Source of the DNA: Lachnospiraceae bacterium UBA7093
Lineage (GTDB): Bacteria; Bacillota; Clostridia; Lachnospirales; Lachnospiraceae
NCBI GenBank assembly: GCA_002492465.1
Contig: DKYT01000032.1
Location: 17,715 to 38,690, forward strand
Direction: 5' to 3'
Length of the DNA: 20,976 nt
The position numbers were made by a program, and so were the translations under genes. This document shows positions 14,299 to 20,976 of the stretch, one piece after another; the first letter of the stretch is position 1, and each line of letters starts with the position of its first letter. The notes under the pieces were generated by a model, which saw only the letters and a list, made by a program, of their open reading frames with translations, made no database searches and was not told the DNA's origin.

Positions 14299-15183
14299 AT
14301 GGGAGAAGAAAGATGGACATATTCAGATCAGACAATGAGGGACTATTTTGATTCCCTGTTTTTAAAAATGCAGCATATAGACGGCAAAAGACCGGACACT
14401 TCTTTTGCACTGTATGGAGAAACGTTTAATATGCCTATTATGGCTGCTGCACTTTCAGATTCGGCATGTATGGACGAGTCTTTGAAAAGGAATCTGGCAG
14501 AAGGTGCAGCCATGATGGGCACAGTGAGTTGGATCGGTATGGGAGAAGGGGAAATACCGGAAAAAGAGGTCAAAGATGCAAAGAGTATAAAGCTGATCAA
14601 GCCTTATAAAAACAATCAGCTGATATTTGAACAGATTGCAGCTGCGGAGAAATGCGGAGCGCTTGCTGTGGGAATAGAGATCGATAGCGTTTTTAACGGC
14701 AGGGGAGAATGTAACAGTGTGCGGGGACATGAATTGGCGCCTAAAAGCGCAGAAGAGATCAGAGAGTTTGCCAATGCTGCCTCGCTGCCCTTTCTTGTAA
14801 AAGGCGTTTTAAGTGAGAAGGATGCTTATAAGAGCGTAAATGCCGGAGCAAAGGGAATTGTGGTATCTCTGCCAAGAAGCGCCGCTGATTATGCGGTGCC
14901 GCCGCTTATGATTTTGCCGGAGATTATTAAGGCAGTGGGAAAAGAAATACCGGTCTTTTTTGAAGGAGGAGTCTTCAGCGGTCTGGATGCCTTTAAGGCG
15001 CTTGCCTTTGGGGCTTGGGGGGTACTTGCAGATTTTACCATTTTGCCGCCGCCTGACGAGGAAGGGGCAGAAGGTATTGCCGAAACCATCAGGATATTGA
15101 ACAACGAACTGAAATGTGCAATGGCGAGAACGGGATGCTATGATATGAATCATATGGACGATTCCGTAATCGTGAAAAAATAG
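14299..15183 (+). CDS. Degenerate FMN-dependent alpha-hydroxy-acid dehydrogenase-like protein
   Basis: 294-aa protein with the TIM-barrel pattern of the lactate oxidase/glycolate oxidase family: MPIMAAALSD, then FLVKGVLSEKDAYKSVNAGA with Lys168 (the FMN-binding lysine), GIVVS, VPVFFEGGV-like strand (EIPVFFEGGVFSG) and ALAFGAWGVLAD. The family's catalytic signature SNHGGRQ is replaced by SLPRSAA (about 190-196), so the catalytic histidine and substrate arginine are absent, and the phosphate-binding GGxRxG is GGVFSG. It may bind FMN but should not oxidise hydroxy acids by the usual mechanism. I chose ATG 14299 because GGAGGG lies just before it; GTG 14269 would add 10 residues without a good site. 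The neighbours give no clue to substrate. Confidence 0.75.
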   Translation: MGEERWTYSDQTMRDYFDSLFLKMQHIDGKRPDTSFALYGETFNMPIMAAALSDSACMDESLKRNLAEGAAMMGTVSWIGMGEGEIPEKEVKDAKSIKLIKPYKNNQLIFEQIAAAEKCGALAVGIEIDSVFNGRGECNSVRGHELAPKSAEEIREFANAASLPFLVKGVLSEKDAYKSVNAGAKGIVVSLPRSAADYAVPPLMILPEIIKAVGKEIPVFFEGGVFSGLDAFKALAFGAWGVLADFTILPPPDEEGAEGIAETIRILNNELKCAMARTGCYDMNHMDDSVIVKK

Positions 15184-15206
15184 AGATCCCTTAAAGCCAA
15201 AATGAA

Positions 15207-15235
15207 TTGACATTTATATTGAAAAATGATAATTT
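15207..15235 (+). promoter_or_regulatory. Probable promoter of the REC-HD-GYP gene
   Basis: TTGACA at 15207-15212, 17 bases, then TAATTT at 15230-15235. The surrounding 90-base gap is strongly AT-rich and ends 39 bases before the start codon at 15275. The -35 is perfect, the -10 only fair. Confidence 0.5.
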
Positions 15236-15274
15236 AGATTATAAAGGAAAATACTATTTGGATGAGGAGATATT

Positions 15275-16360
15275 ATGCGCAAACAGCAGATCTTAATTGT
15301 TGACGATGAAGAAATAAACCGCGTGATACTGAGGGGATTATTTCAGGACGAGTATGAAATTGTAGAGGCAGGAAACGGTGAGGAAGCAATCGCTCAGATT
15401 AAGAATCACGATAAGCTTGTTTTAATCCTGCTGGACATTGTTATGCCGGTTATGAATGGCTTTGGCGTTTTGGACTATATGAAGGAGAACGATCTTTTGG
15501 AGAAGATCCCCGTAATCCTGATTACCGGCGAGACAGTCATAGACAGCGATGACCAGGCATATGCCTACGGCGTAGCGGATGTCATGCATAAACCTTTTTA
15601 TCCTCATATTGTGAAACGCAGAGCGAGAAATATTATTGAACTGTACCAGAACAAATATCACATGGAGGAGCGCTTAAAGGAGCAGGAAGAGGCAATCCGG
15701 GCGCAGGAGAAAAAGCTGCGTGAGGGTAATGAATTTATGATCGACGCCCTCAGCTCCGTGGTAGAGTTCAGAAGCCTGGAAACAGGTGAACATATCAGAC
15801 GTATCAAGTATTTTACAAGGATTCTGTTGAAATATTTGATGAAATACTTCCCCAAATACGGGCTGACGCCCATGCAGGTGGATGAGATCGCAAGAGCATC
15901 GGCTTTACATGATATCGGTAAGATCGGAATTCCGGATGCGATTCTTCTAAAACCGGGAAAGCTGACGCCGGAAGAGTTTGAGGTTATGAAAACCCATACT
16001 ACTATAGGGTGTGATCTTCTGGAAAAGCTTCGGAGAGATCAGCTTGGTGAATTTTACCAATACTGTTACGAAATTTGCCGTTATCACCATGAAAGATGGG
16101 ATGGCAATGGGTATCCGGATCATTTGGTCGGAGATGAAATTCCAATTAGTGCACAGATTGTTGCTGTTGCGGATGTTTATGATGCATTGGTAAGTCCCAG
16201 AGTATATAAAAGCGTATACGCCAACAACATAGCGTACGATATGATTATGAATGGGGAATGTGGACAGTTTTCATCGGATGTATTAGAGTGTTTCGCGCTT
16301 GCCAAGGAGGATTTCTTTAACATTGTAGAAGTAATTAAGATGTTTGATTTTTCATCATAA
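15275..16360 (+). CDS. Response regulator with HD-GYP cyclic-di-GMP phosphodiesterase domain
   Basis: 361-aa cytoplasmic two-domain regulator. Residues 1-125 are a receiver: ILIVDDEEINRVIL, phospho-acceptor Asp54 (LLDIVMPVMNG), and the conserved Lys in MHKPFY. A coiled linker (KYHMEERLKEQEEAIRAQEK) leads to the HD-GYP domain, which keeps ALHDIGKIG (His212/Asp213), KTHTTIG, RYHHERWDG and the GYP at 279-281. All metal ligands appear present, so it should hydrolyse cyclic-di-GMP, with phosphorylation controlling activity. GAGGAGA precedes the ATG. It has its own promoter and a strong terminator, so it forms a single-gene unit ahead of the kinase. The C-terminal 30 residues (CFALAKEDFFNIVEVIKM) replace the usual HD-GYP end. 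Confidence 0.92.
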   Translation: MRKQQILIVDDEEINRVILRGLFQDEYEIVEAGNGEEAIAQIKNHDKLVLILLDIVMPVMNGFGVLDYMKENDLLEKIPVILITGETVIDSDDQAYAYGVADVMHKPFYPHIVKRRARNIIELYQNKYHMEERLKEQEEAIRAQEKKLREGNEFMIDALSSVVEFRSLETGEHIRRIKYFTRILLKYLMKYFPKYGLTPMQVDEIARASALHDIGKIGIPDAILLKPGKLTPEEFEVMKTHTTIGCDLLEKLRRDQLGEFYQYCYEICRYHHERWDGNGYPDHLVGDEIPISAQIVAVADVYDALVSPRVYKSVYANNIAYDMIMNGECGQFSSDVLECFALAKEDFFNIVEVIKMFDFSS

Positions 16361-16371
16361 AACAGATAGCA

Positions 16372-16410
16372 GGCAGCAAAAAATGATATGTTTTTGCTGC
16401 CCGTTTTATT
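16372..16410 (+). terminator. Rho-independent terminator after the REC-HD-GYP gene
   Basis: GGCAGCAAAAA at 16372-16382 pairs perfectly with TTTTTGCTGCC at 16391-16401 around an 8-base loop, and the run CGTTTTATT follows. It lies 12 bases after the stop codon. Confidence 0.85.
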
Positions 16411-16470
16411 ATGGTGAGCCGGTCCGCGGAGCGAGGAGGCGTTCGTTGGCTTGTATCTAAGGAGGAAGAG

Positions 16471-17916
16471 ATGGAACAGACACAGAATATTACATACAGC
16501 AATGCTTTTCCTATAGAAACGGCGCTGGAAATGATTCTTATGTTTGACAAAGAGGGGAAGATTCTTTACGCAAATGCCCAGGCGAGACAGAAACTGGAGT
16601 ATGAGAACGATCTGTGCGGCAGACATATCAGCGATATTTTTCCAAATACTTTTCAAAATTACAAGGAAGATCTGGAAACGGAGTTTTTTCATCAGGCGGA
16701 GATTCAAAATCTTGTAGCATACCGCAAAAATACCACTTGCTTTCCGGTAGAGGCAAGGCTGACAAAAAGTGACAGTAATCCGGAAGTATATATCTGCATG
16801 GCAAGCGATATCCTGGAAAGGGAATTTTTAGGCAGAGAAATCGAGCGGATTAAACAGGAATCAGAAGAGGCAATGAAGGTAAAGTCAGAGTTTGTTGCCA
16901 ATGTAACCCATGAGCTTAGAACACCGGTGAATGGTATATTGGGAAATATTCGGGAATTGAAGAATCACGAAATGGACGAGGTGATTGCCCGGTCCTTAAA
17001 TCTGGTAGAGCGTTGCTGTGATGATATGAATAAGATCATCAACAACATCCTGGATTTTTCCAAGCTGGAGGCAGGAAAATTTATTCTGGAACCCCGCAGG
17101 TTCCATTTTAGGAACATGCTGGAGTATGTGAAAGCAAATCATATCAATAAGATTACGGAAAAAGGTTTAGATTTCTTTATGACGGTATCGCCTCAGATAC
17201 CGGAATACATTATCGGAGACGAACTGAGAATCGTACAGATCCTGAATAATCTTTTGTCCAATGCCCAGAAATTCACCTCTCTGGGTAAGATTACAGTGGA
17301 AGTATTCAGAACGGCGCAGGTAAATGACAAAATAGAGTTGTTTTTTGTGGTGTCGGATACAGGCGTAGGAATTGATAAGGGAGACAAAGGAAAGCTGTTT
17401 CAAAGCTTTTCTCAGGTTGACGCGTCCATTTCCAGGAAATATGGGGGCACAGGCTTAGGATTGAACATCTGTAAACAGCTTGTGGAGTTGATGGGCGGCA
17501 GGATTGATGTTGAAAGTGAGAAGAACAGGGGGAGCAATTTTTCTTTTTCCATATGGGTTGGAATTTGCGAAGGAGAAGAGGATATTCTGCAAAGACCTGA
17601 CGATATCAAAAACCCTTTGAGCATGTCCGGAACGGCGGTTTCCCACGAAGAAAACGGAAAGGATCCGGAAGCGGCAAGAAAATATGGAACCCGGGAAAAT
17701 CGGGAAAATATAAATCGAACGCTGTCAAAGCTGATTCTCTGCGTAGAGATGGAGAATTGGGAGAAGGCGGAGATGTTTATGGAAACAGTCCGGCAGCTGA
17801 CTGAGGAAGCGCCCTGGGAAGTGAAGCGGGTGGTTTTAAGGCTGAAAATGGCTATACAAAAAGAAAATTATGAAAAAGTAACGGCAGAATTTGAGACATT
17901 GCAGCAATTCCTGTGA
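16471..17916 (+). CDS. PAS-domain sensor histidine kinase with Hpt-like tail
   Basis: 481-aa cytoplasmic histidine kinase without transmembrane segments. An N-terminal PAS-like domain (residues 15-115: MILMFDKEGKILYANAQAR) is followed by a short coil, the dimerisation domain with H-box VTHELRTPVNG (His147), and the ATPase domain with N-box (ILNNLLSNAQKF), G1 (SDTGVGI), F-box-like FQSFSQVD and G2 (GGTGLGL). The last 70 residues are helical and follow an Hpt pattern (NWEKAEMFMETVRQ), but Glu438 sits where the phospho-histidine would be expected. AAGGAGG precedes the ATG at 16471; the longer reading from 16411 runs into the terminator region. It is 16 bases from the next response regulator, its probable partner. 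Confidence 0.88.
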   Translation: MEQTQNITYSNAFPIETALEMILMFDKEGKILYANAQARQKLEYENDLCGRHISDIFPNTFQNYKEDLETEFFHQAEIQNLVAYRKNTTCFPVEARLTKSDSNPEVYICMASDILEREFLGREIERIKQESEEAMKVKSEFVANVTHELRTPVNGILGNIRELKNHEMDEVIARSLNLVERCCDDMNKIINNILDFSKLEAGKFILEPRRFHFRNMLEYVKANHINKITEKGLDFFMTVSPQIPEYIIGDELRIVQILNNLLSNAQKFTSLGKITVEVFRTAQVNDKIELFFVVSDTGVGIDKGDKGKLFQSFSQVDASISRKYGGTGLGLNICKQLVELMGGRIDVESEKNRGSNFSFSIWVGICEGEEDILQRPDDIKNPLSMSGTAVSHEENGKDPEAARKYGTRENRENINRTLSKLILCVEMENWEKAEMFMETVRQLTEEAPWEVKRVVLRLKMAIQKENYEKVTAEFETLQQFL

Positions 17917-17932
17917 TCGGAGGGGCGGATAC

Positions 17933-18994
17933 ATGATTTATGGAGAGGGAGATTCCAGTAAAGCAAAGATTCTTATAGTGGACGATGTGGAAACCAATCG
18001 GATTATTTTGGAAGAGATTATAAAAAATATGGGGGAGGAGGCTGTCCTTGCAGAAAGCGGGGAGGAGGCTCTTGAACTTGTAAAGAAAGAAAAACTTCAG
18101 CTGGTACTCACGGATATTTCCATGCCGGGAATGGATGGATATGAGTTGTGCAGGATTTTAAAGAAAAATGAAGAGACGAATGAAATCCCGGTTGTTTTTA
18201 TCTCGGCTTTTGACGATCCTATGGATATTATTGAAGGATTTTCTCTGGGAGGGGAGGACTATATTACCAAGCCTTTTATTCCGGAAGTGGTGCAGGCAAG
18301 GGTGGGGGTTCAGCTGCGCCTTCATGAGGCAAAGCGCGAGCTGATGGAGATGAACCGGCGGCTGCAGATTTCGGTCAGTGAACAGCTAAAACAGATAGAA
18401 CTGGAAAAGAAAAACATACTTTATGCTATGGCTAATATAGCCGCTCAGAATTCTGATTATGAGAAGAAGCATATGGAGCGGCTGGGACATAATTGTATGA
18501 TTCTTGCGCAGGGGATGCAGCTATCTCCCTTGTTCGAGGATCAGATATCCGATACATATATTGATACCATTAAGCTGGCGGCGCCCTTATGTGATATAGG
18601 AAATATTGGAGTTTCAAAGGAGATTCTGCAAAAAAAAGATAATCTTACAAAGGAGGAGACGGAAGCAGTACAGAATCACACCAGGATAGGTGCGGAACTT
18701 TTGCGGGATCTGCATGTAAACAGCGATTATAATGAGTTTATCCATATTTCCGAGGATATTGCCAGATGCCACCATGAGAATTGGGATGGAAGCGGCTATC
18801 CGGAAGGACTGGCTCATGAGAAGATACCCCTTGGGGCACAGATTGTTTCCATTATGGACAGGTACTGCAGGCTGACAGGAGAGGAGGCGTGCTCAAGGAC
18901 AGATGCACTTGAAATTATGAGAGGAGAAGCCGGTGTGATTTTTAATCCGGATATTTTTGAGATTTGTTGTAAAATATCACGTCAATTTTGTTAG
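17933..18994 (+). CDS. Response regulator with degenerate HD-GYP domain
   Basis: 353-aa two-domain protein related in layout to the 15275 regulator. The receiver keeps ILIVDDVETNRIIL, Asp61 (LTDISMPGMDG) and the Lys of ITKPFI. The output domain keeps QNHTRIG, CHHENWDG and GYP (288-290), but the HD motif reads PLCDIGNIG: Cys220 replaces the metal-binding histidine and the following Lys is Asn. It therefore probably binds rather than hydrolyses cyclic-di-GMP, or acts as a scaffold. The C terminus is shorter than in the intact copy. GGAGGGG lies 7 bases before the ATG at 17933; a longer reading from 17891 overlaps the kinase. The close spacing makes it the likely cognate regulator of that kinase. 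Confidence 0.88.
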   Translation: MIYGEGDSSKAKILIVDDVETNRIILEEIIKNMGEEAVLAESGEEALELVKKEKLQLVLTDISMPGMDGYELCRILKKNEETNEIPVVFISAFDDPMDIIEGFSLGGEDYITKPFIPEVVQARVGVQLRLHEAKRELMEMNRRLQISVSEQLKQIELEKKNILYAMANIAAQNSDYEKKHMERLGHNCMILAQGMQLSPLFEDQISDTYIDTIKLAAPLCDIGNIGVSKEILQKKDNLTKEETEAVQNHTRIGAELLRDLHVNSDYNEFIHISEDIARCHHENWDGSGYPEGLAHEKIPLGAQIVSIMDRYCRLTGEEACSRTDALEIMRGEAGVIFNPDIFEICCKISRQFC

Positions 18995-19000
18995 ACGTGA
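18977..19000. repeat. Short inverted repeat across the stop codon
   Basis: TCACGTC at 18977-18983 and GACGTGA at 18994-19000 form a 7-bp stem with a 10-base loop that contains the stop codon of the preceding gene. No T-run follows on the plus strand, so termination is uncertain; it may tune the step from the regulator gene to cheR. Confidence 0.35.
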
Positions 19001-19032
19001 AAATTTCATTGTTGTGATGGGAGGAAGGAAAG

Positions 19033-19854
19033 TTGATTACAGATGAAGAATTTATAAGAATCTCAACCTACGTAAAGCAGCGTTATGGTATTGATTTAAG
19101 CCAGAAAAAAGTGATCGTAAACGGCCGTTTGGAAAATTATTTAAAACGAAAGGGATGGACGAATTTCCACCAGTTCATGGATGCGGTTGAAAGCGATAAA
19201 AGTGGAAACGAAGAGCGTATGCTGGTAAATTATCTTACCACCAATCATACATATTTTATGAGGGAGTTTGAACATTTTGATTTTTTTAAGGAAGTGGTTT
19301 TACCCTGGCTGAGGACGAAAGAAAGAAACAGCAAGGATCTGCGTATCTGGTGCGGTGCAGCGTCCACAGGGGAGGAGCCATATATGATTGCCATGGTTTT
19401 AGCCGATTTCTTTGGGCTGGACAGGGATCAGTGGGACACCAAGGTCCTTGCTACAGATATTTCCACCAAAGCGCTACAGCAGGCAATAGCGGGCACTTAT
19501 ACGGCGGATCAGCTGAAAAACGTACCGGAACAGTGGAAAAGACACTTTTTCAAGGCAATCAATGGAGGTACTCAGTATCAGGCAAAAGAGGAATTGAAAA
19601 GGGAAGTCATTTTCCGGCAGTTTAATTTAATGGATCCATTTCCCTTCAAAAAGAAAATGCATACTATATTTTTACGCAATGTTATGATATATTTTGATGA
19701 GAGGACTAAGCAGGAAGTGGTGCAGAAGGTATATGACGCTTTAGAGCCGGGAGGCTATTTGTTTATTGGAACAACAGAGACACTGGACAGAAGCAACACC
19801 CCCTTTGAAATCATCCAGCCGTCCATTTTTCGGAAAGGGGAGAGGAGTAGATAA
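19033..19854 (+). CDS. cheR: CheR-type chemoreceptor glutamate methyltransferase
   Basis: 273-aa S-adenosylmethionine-dependent methyltransferase that methylates glutamates of chemoreceptors. The N-terminal helical domain (residues 1-75, with YGIDLSQKKVIVNGRLENYL) is followed by TTNHTYFMRE and the SAM-binding motif RIWCGAASTGEEPYM, then LATDIS, and LRNVMIYFDERTK near the end, all as in CheR. The start is TTG at 19033 with GGAGGAAGG upstream; no in-frame ATG fits as well. It stands three bases before cheB, its usual opposing enzyme. No chemoreceptor is visible in the window, so its substrate is elsewhere. Confidence 0.93.
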   Translation: MITDEEFIRISTYVKQRYGIDLSQKKVIVNGRLENYLKRKGWTNFHQFMDAVESDKSGNEERMLVNYLTTNHTYFMREFEHFDFFKEVVLPWLRTKERNSKDLRIWCGAASTGEEPYMIAMVLADFFGLDRDQWDTKVLATDISTKALQQAIAGTYTADQLKNVPEQWKRHFFKAINGGTQYQAKEELKREVIFRQFNLMDPFPFKKKMHTIFLRNVMIYFDERTKQEVVQKVYDALEPGGYLFIGTTETLDRSNTPFEIIQPSIFRKGERSR

Positions 19855-19857
19855 GGT

Positions 19858-20886
19858 ATGAGACCAATCAGAGTTTTAGTTGTGGAGGATTCCATTGTAT
19901 TCAGGGAATTGCTGGTTCAAAACCTGAATAAGGATCCGGCGATACAGGTAGTGGGAACTGCAAAAGATCCTTTTGAGGCAAGGGACGCCATCCTGGCTCA
20001 AAAGCCGGATGTTATGACCCTGGATGTGGAATTACCTAGGATGAGTGGAATAGAATTTCTTCGAAAGCTGATGCCTCAATATCCACTTCCGGTGGTGGTG
20101 ATCAGTTCGCTGAGTGAAAAGGTATTTGACGCCATGAATGCAGGGGCGGTAGATTTTGTGGCAAAGCCGGCTGTGTCCAACCGTGCGCAGCTGGAAGATT
20201 TTATCAGAAATGAACTTTTGGTAAAAATTAAAATTGCCTCTACCGCTAAAATCAGCAACATTAAGAAAACTGTTATGAGTCAGGAACCAGAACGTTTGAA
20301 TGTTAAGGCAAATAATCTGATTGTAGCAATTGGAGCCTCCACAGGAGGGACAGAAGCGATTTTTGAGGTGGCAAAGGAATTTGGAACGGATATTCCGGGG
20401 GTTGTGGTAGTGCAGCATATGCCGCCGGGCTTTACGGCAATGTACGCGAAACGGTTAAATGACCAGTGCCGGATTCAGGTAAAAGAAGCCGAGACGGGTG
20501 ACCGGGTATTGCCGGGGCACATGCTGATTGCACCGGGAGGAGACAGGCAGATGCGGCTCTTGAAGGTAAACGGCGTTTACCAGGTGGAATGTAAGGAGGG
20601 ACCCAGGGTGAACGGACATTGTCCGTCAGTGGATGTTCTGTTTGATTCCGTGGCAAAGTCGGCAGGGGCAAACGCAGTGGGAATTATATTGACCGGGATG
20701 GGAGGCGATGGTGCCAAGGGATTGCTTGCAATGCGGAAAGCAGGGGCGAGAACCATTGGACAGGATGAATCTACCTGCGTAGTATACGGAATGCCGAAGG
20801 TTGCTTATGATATAGGCGCTGTAGAGTATCAGGAAAAGTTATCTGATGTTGCCAAAAGGGCATATGCAGTATTAAATAAAATGTAA
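19858..20886 (+). CDS. cheB: CheB-type receptor methylesterase/glutamine deamidase
   Basis: 342-aa response regulator-methylesterase. The receiver (1-120) has VLVVEDS, phospho-acceptor Asp in LDVELPRMSG and AKPAVS. After a linker comes the esterase domain with the catalytic triad: Ser161 (IGASTGGTEA), His187 (VVQHMPPGFT) and Asp284 (TGMGGDGAKG). Phosphorylation of the receiver, normally by CheA, activates removal of methyl groups added by CheR; no cheA is present here, so the neighbouring kinase or a distant CheA may act on it. AAGG lies just before the ATG. Length and motifs are normal for the family. Confidence 0.95.
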   Translation: MRPIRVLVVEDSIVFRELLVQNLNKDPAIQVVGTAKDPFEARDAILAQKPDVMTLDVELPRMSGIEFLRKLMPQYPLPVVVISSLSEKVFDAMNAGAVDFVAKPAVSNRAQLEDFIRNELLVKIKIASTAKISNIKKTVMSQEPERLNVKANNLIVAIGASTGGTEAIFEVAKEFGTDIPGVVVVQHMPPGFTAMYAKRLNDQCRIQVKEAETGDRVLPGHMLIAPGGDRQMRLLKVNGVYQVECKEGPRVNGHCPSVDVLFDSVAKSAGANAVGIILTGMGGDGAKGLLAMRKAGARTIGQDESTCVVYGMPKVAYDIGAVEYQEKLSDVAKRAYAVLNKM

Positions 20887-20898
20887 AGGAGAGAAAGT

Positions 20899-20976
20899 AT
20901 GAAAATTCTATTGGCAGAAGACGATTTTGCTACAAGGAAATTCATGGTAAGTTTCCTGTCGAAGTACGGCGAATGC
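20899..20976 (+). CDS. CheY-like receiver domain protein, 5' part only
   Basis: AAAGGAGAG is followed by an ATG at 20899 and 26 codons that run off the window. The protein starts MKILLAEDDFATRKFM, the first strand and acidic pair of a response regulator receiver. The rest, including the phospho-acceptor aspartate and any output domain, is outside. It lies 12 bases after cheB and belongs to the same operon, so a CheY or a larger receiver-containing protein is likely. Confidence 0.8.
   Translation, partial: MKILLAEDDFATRKFMVSFLSKYGEC

Noticed and set aside
16177..16707. Minus-strand frame of 176 codons across the terminator and kinase start
   Set aside because: It overlaps two well-supported genes and a perfect terminator hairpin, and its protein resembles nothing.
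1..20976. CRISPR array or diversity-generating repeats
   Set aside because: No regularly spaced direct repeats and no cas or reverse transcriptase genes are visible.

Overview
The window looks like the chromosome of a low-to-medium GC Gram-positive anaerobe of the Clostridia, most probably a Lachnospiraceae-type gut bacterium. This is inferred from the strong GGAGG-type ribosome binding sites, TTG starts, gene families and a type VIIb-style secretion locus; no marker gene settles the genus.

Layout. 1-57 is the 3' part of a tRNA-Val(CAC). An AT-rich Schlafen/AlbA-type ATP-binding regulator follows (134-1516), then a non-coding stretch rich in inverted repeats (1517-1835). Next come a GNAT acetyltransferase (1836-2345), a convergent GH25 muramidase without a signal peptide (2364-3017, minus), an MFS transporter behind a nested inverted repeat (3217-4401) and a GufA-like ZIP metal transporter (4456-5250). 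Right after the ZIP gene lies a 316-bp foldback (5254-5569) whose 77-nt arms match at 76 of 77 positions.

5776-14239 is a compact, overlapping operon: an EssC/YukB ATPase, an EsaB/YukD ubiquitin-like protein, five small WXG100-fold proteins (two canonical, three variant), a lipoprotein, and a DUF2974/Mbeg1-like lipase. The lipase has its catalytic domain at the N terminus and a helical C-terminal tail ending in a YxxxD export-type motif. This matches the reverse-domain T7SS lipase toxin architecture known from Staphylococcus aureus TslA (lipoprotein immunity TilA, small helical partners TlaA1/TlaA2). I read the locus as a T7SS module that exports an antibacterial or membrane-active phospholipase, with the lipoprotein as candidate immunity protein and the small helical proteins as export partners. 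EssB, EsaA and EssA are absent from the window.

A degenerate FMN-dependent alpha-hydroxy-acid dehydrogenase-like protein (14299-15183) follows. The rest is a signalling block: a REC-HD-GYP phosphodiesterase (15275-16360) with a clear terminator, a PAS histidine kinase with an apparently degenerate Hpt-like tail (16471-17916), a REC-HD-GYP protein whose HD motif is broken (17933-18994), CheR, CheB, and the start of a CheY-like receiver running off the end. It pairs chemotaxis-type receptor methylation and demethylation enzymes with cyclic-di-GMP turnover, but contains no CheA or chemoreceptor.
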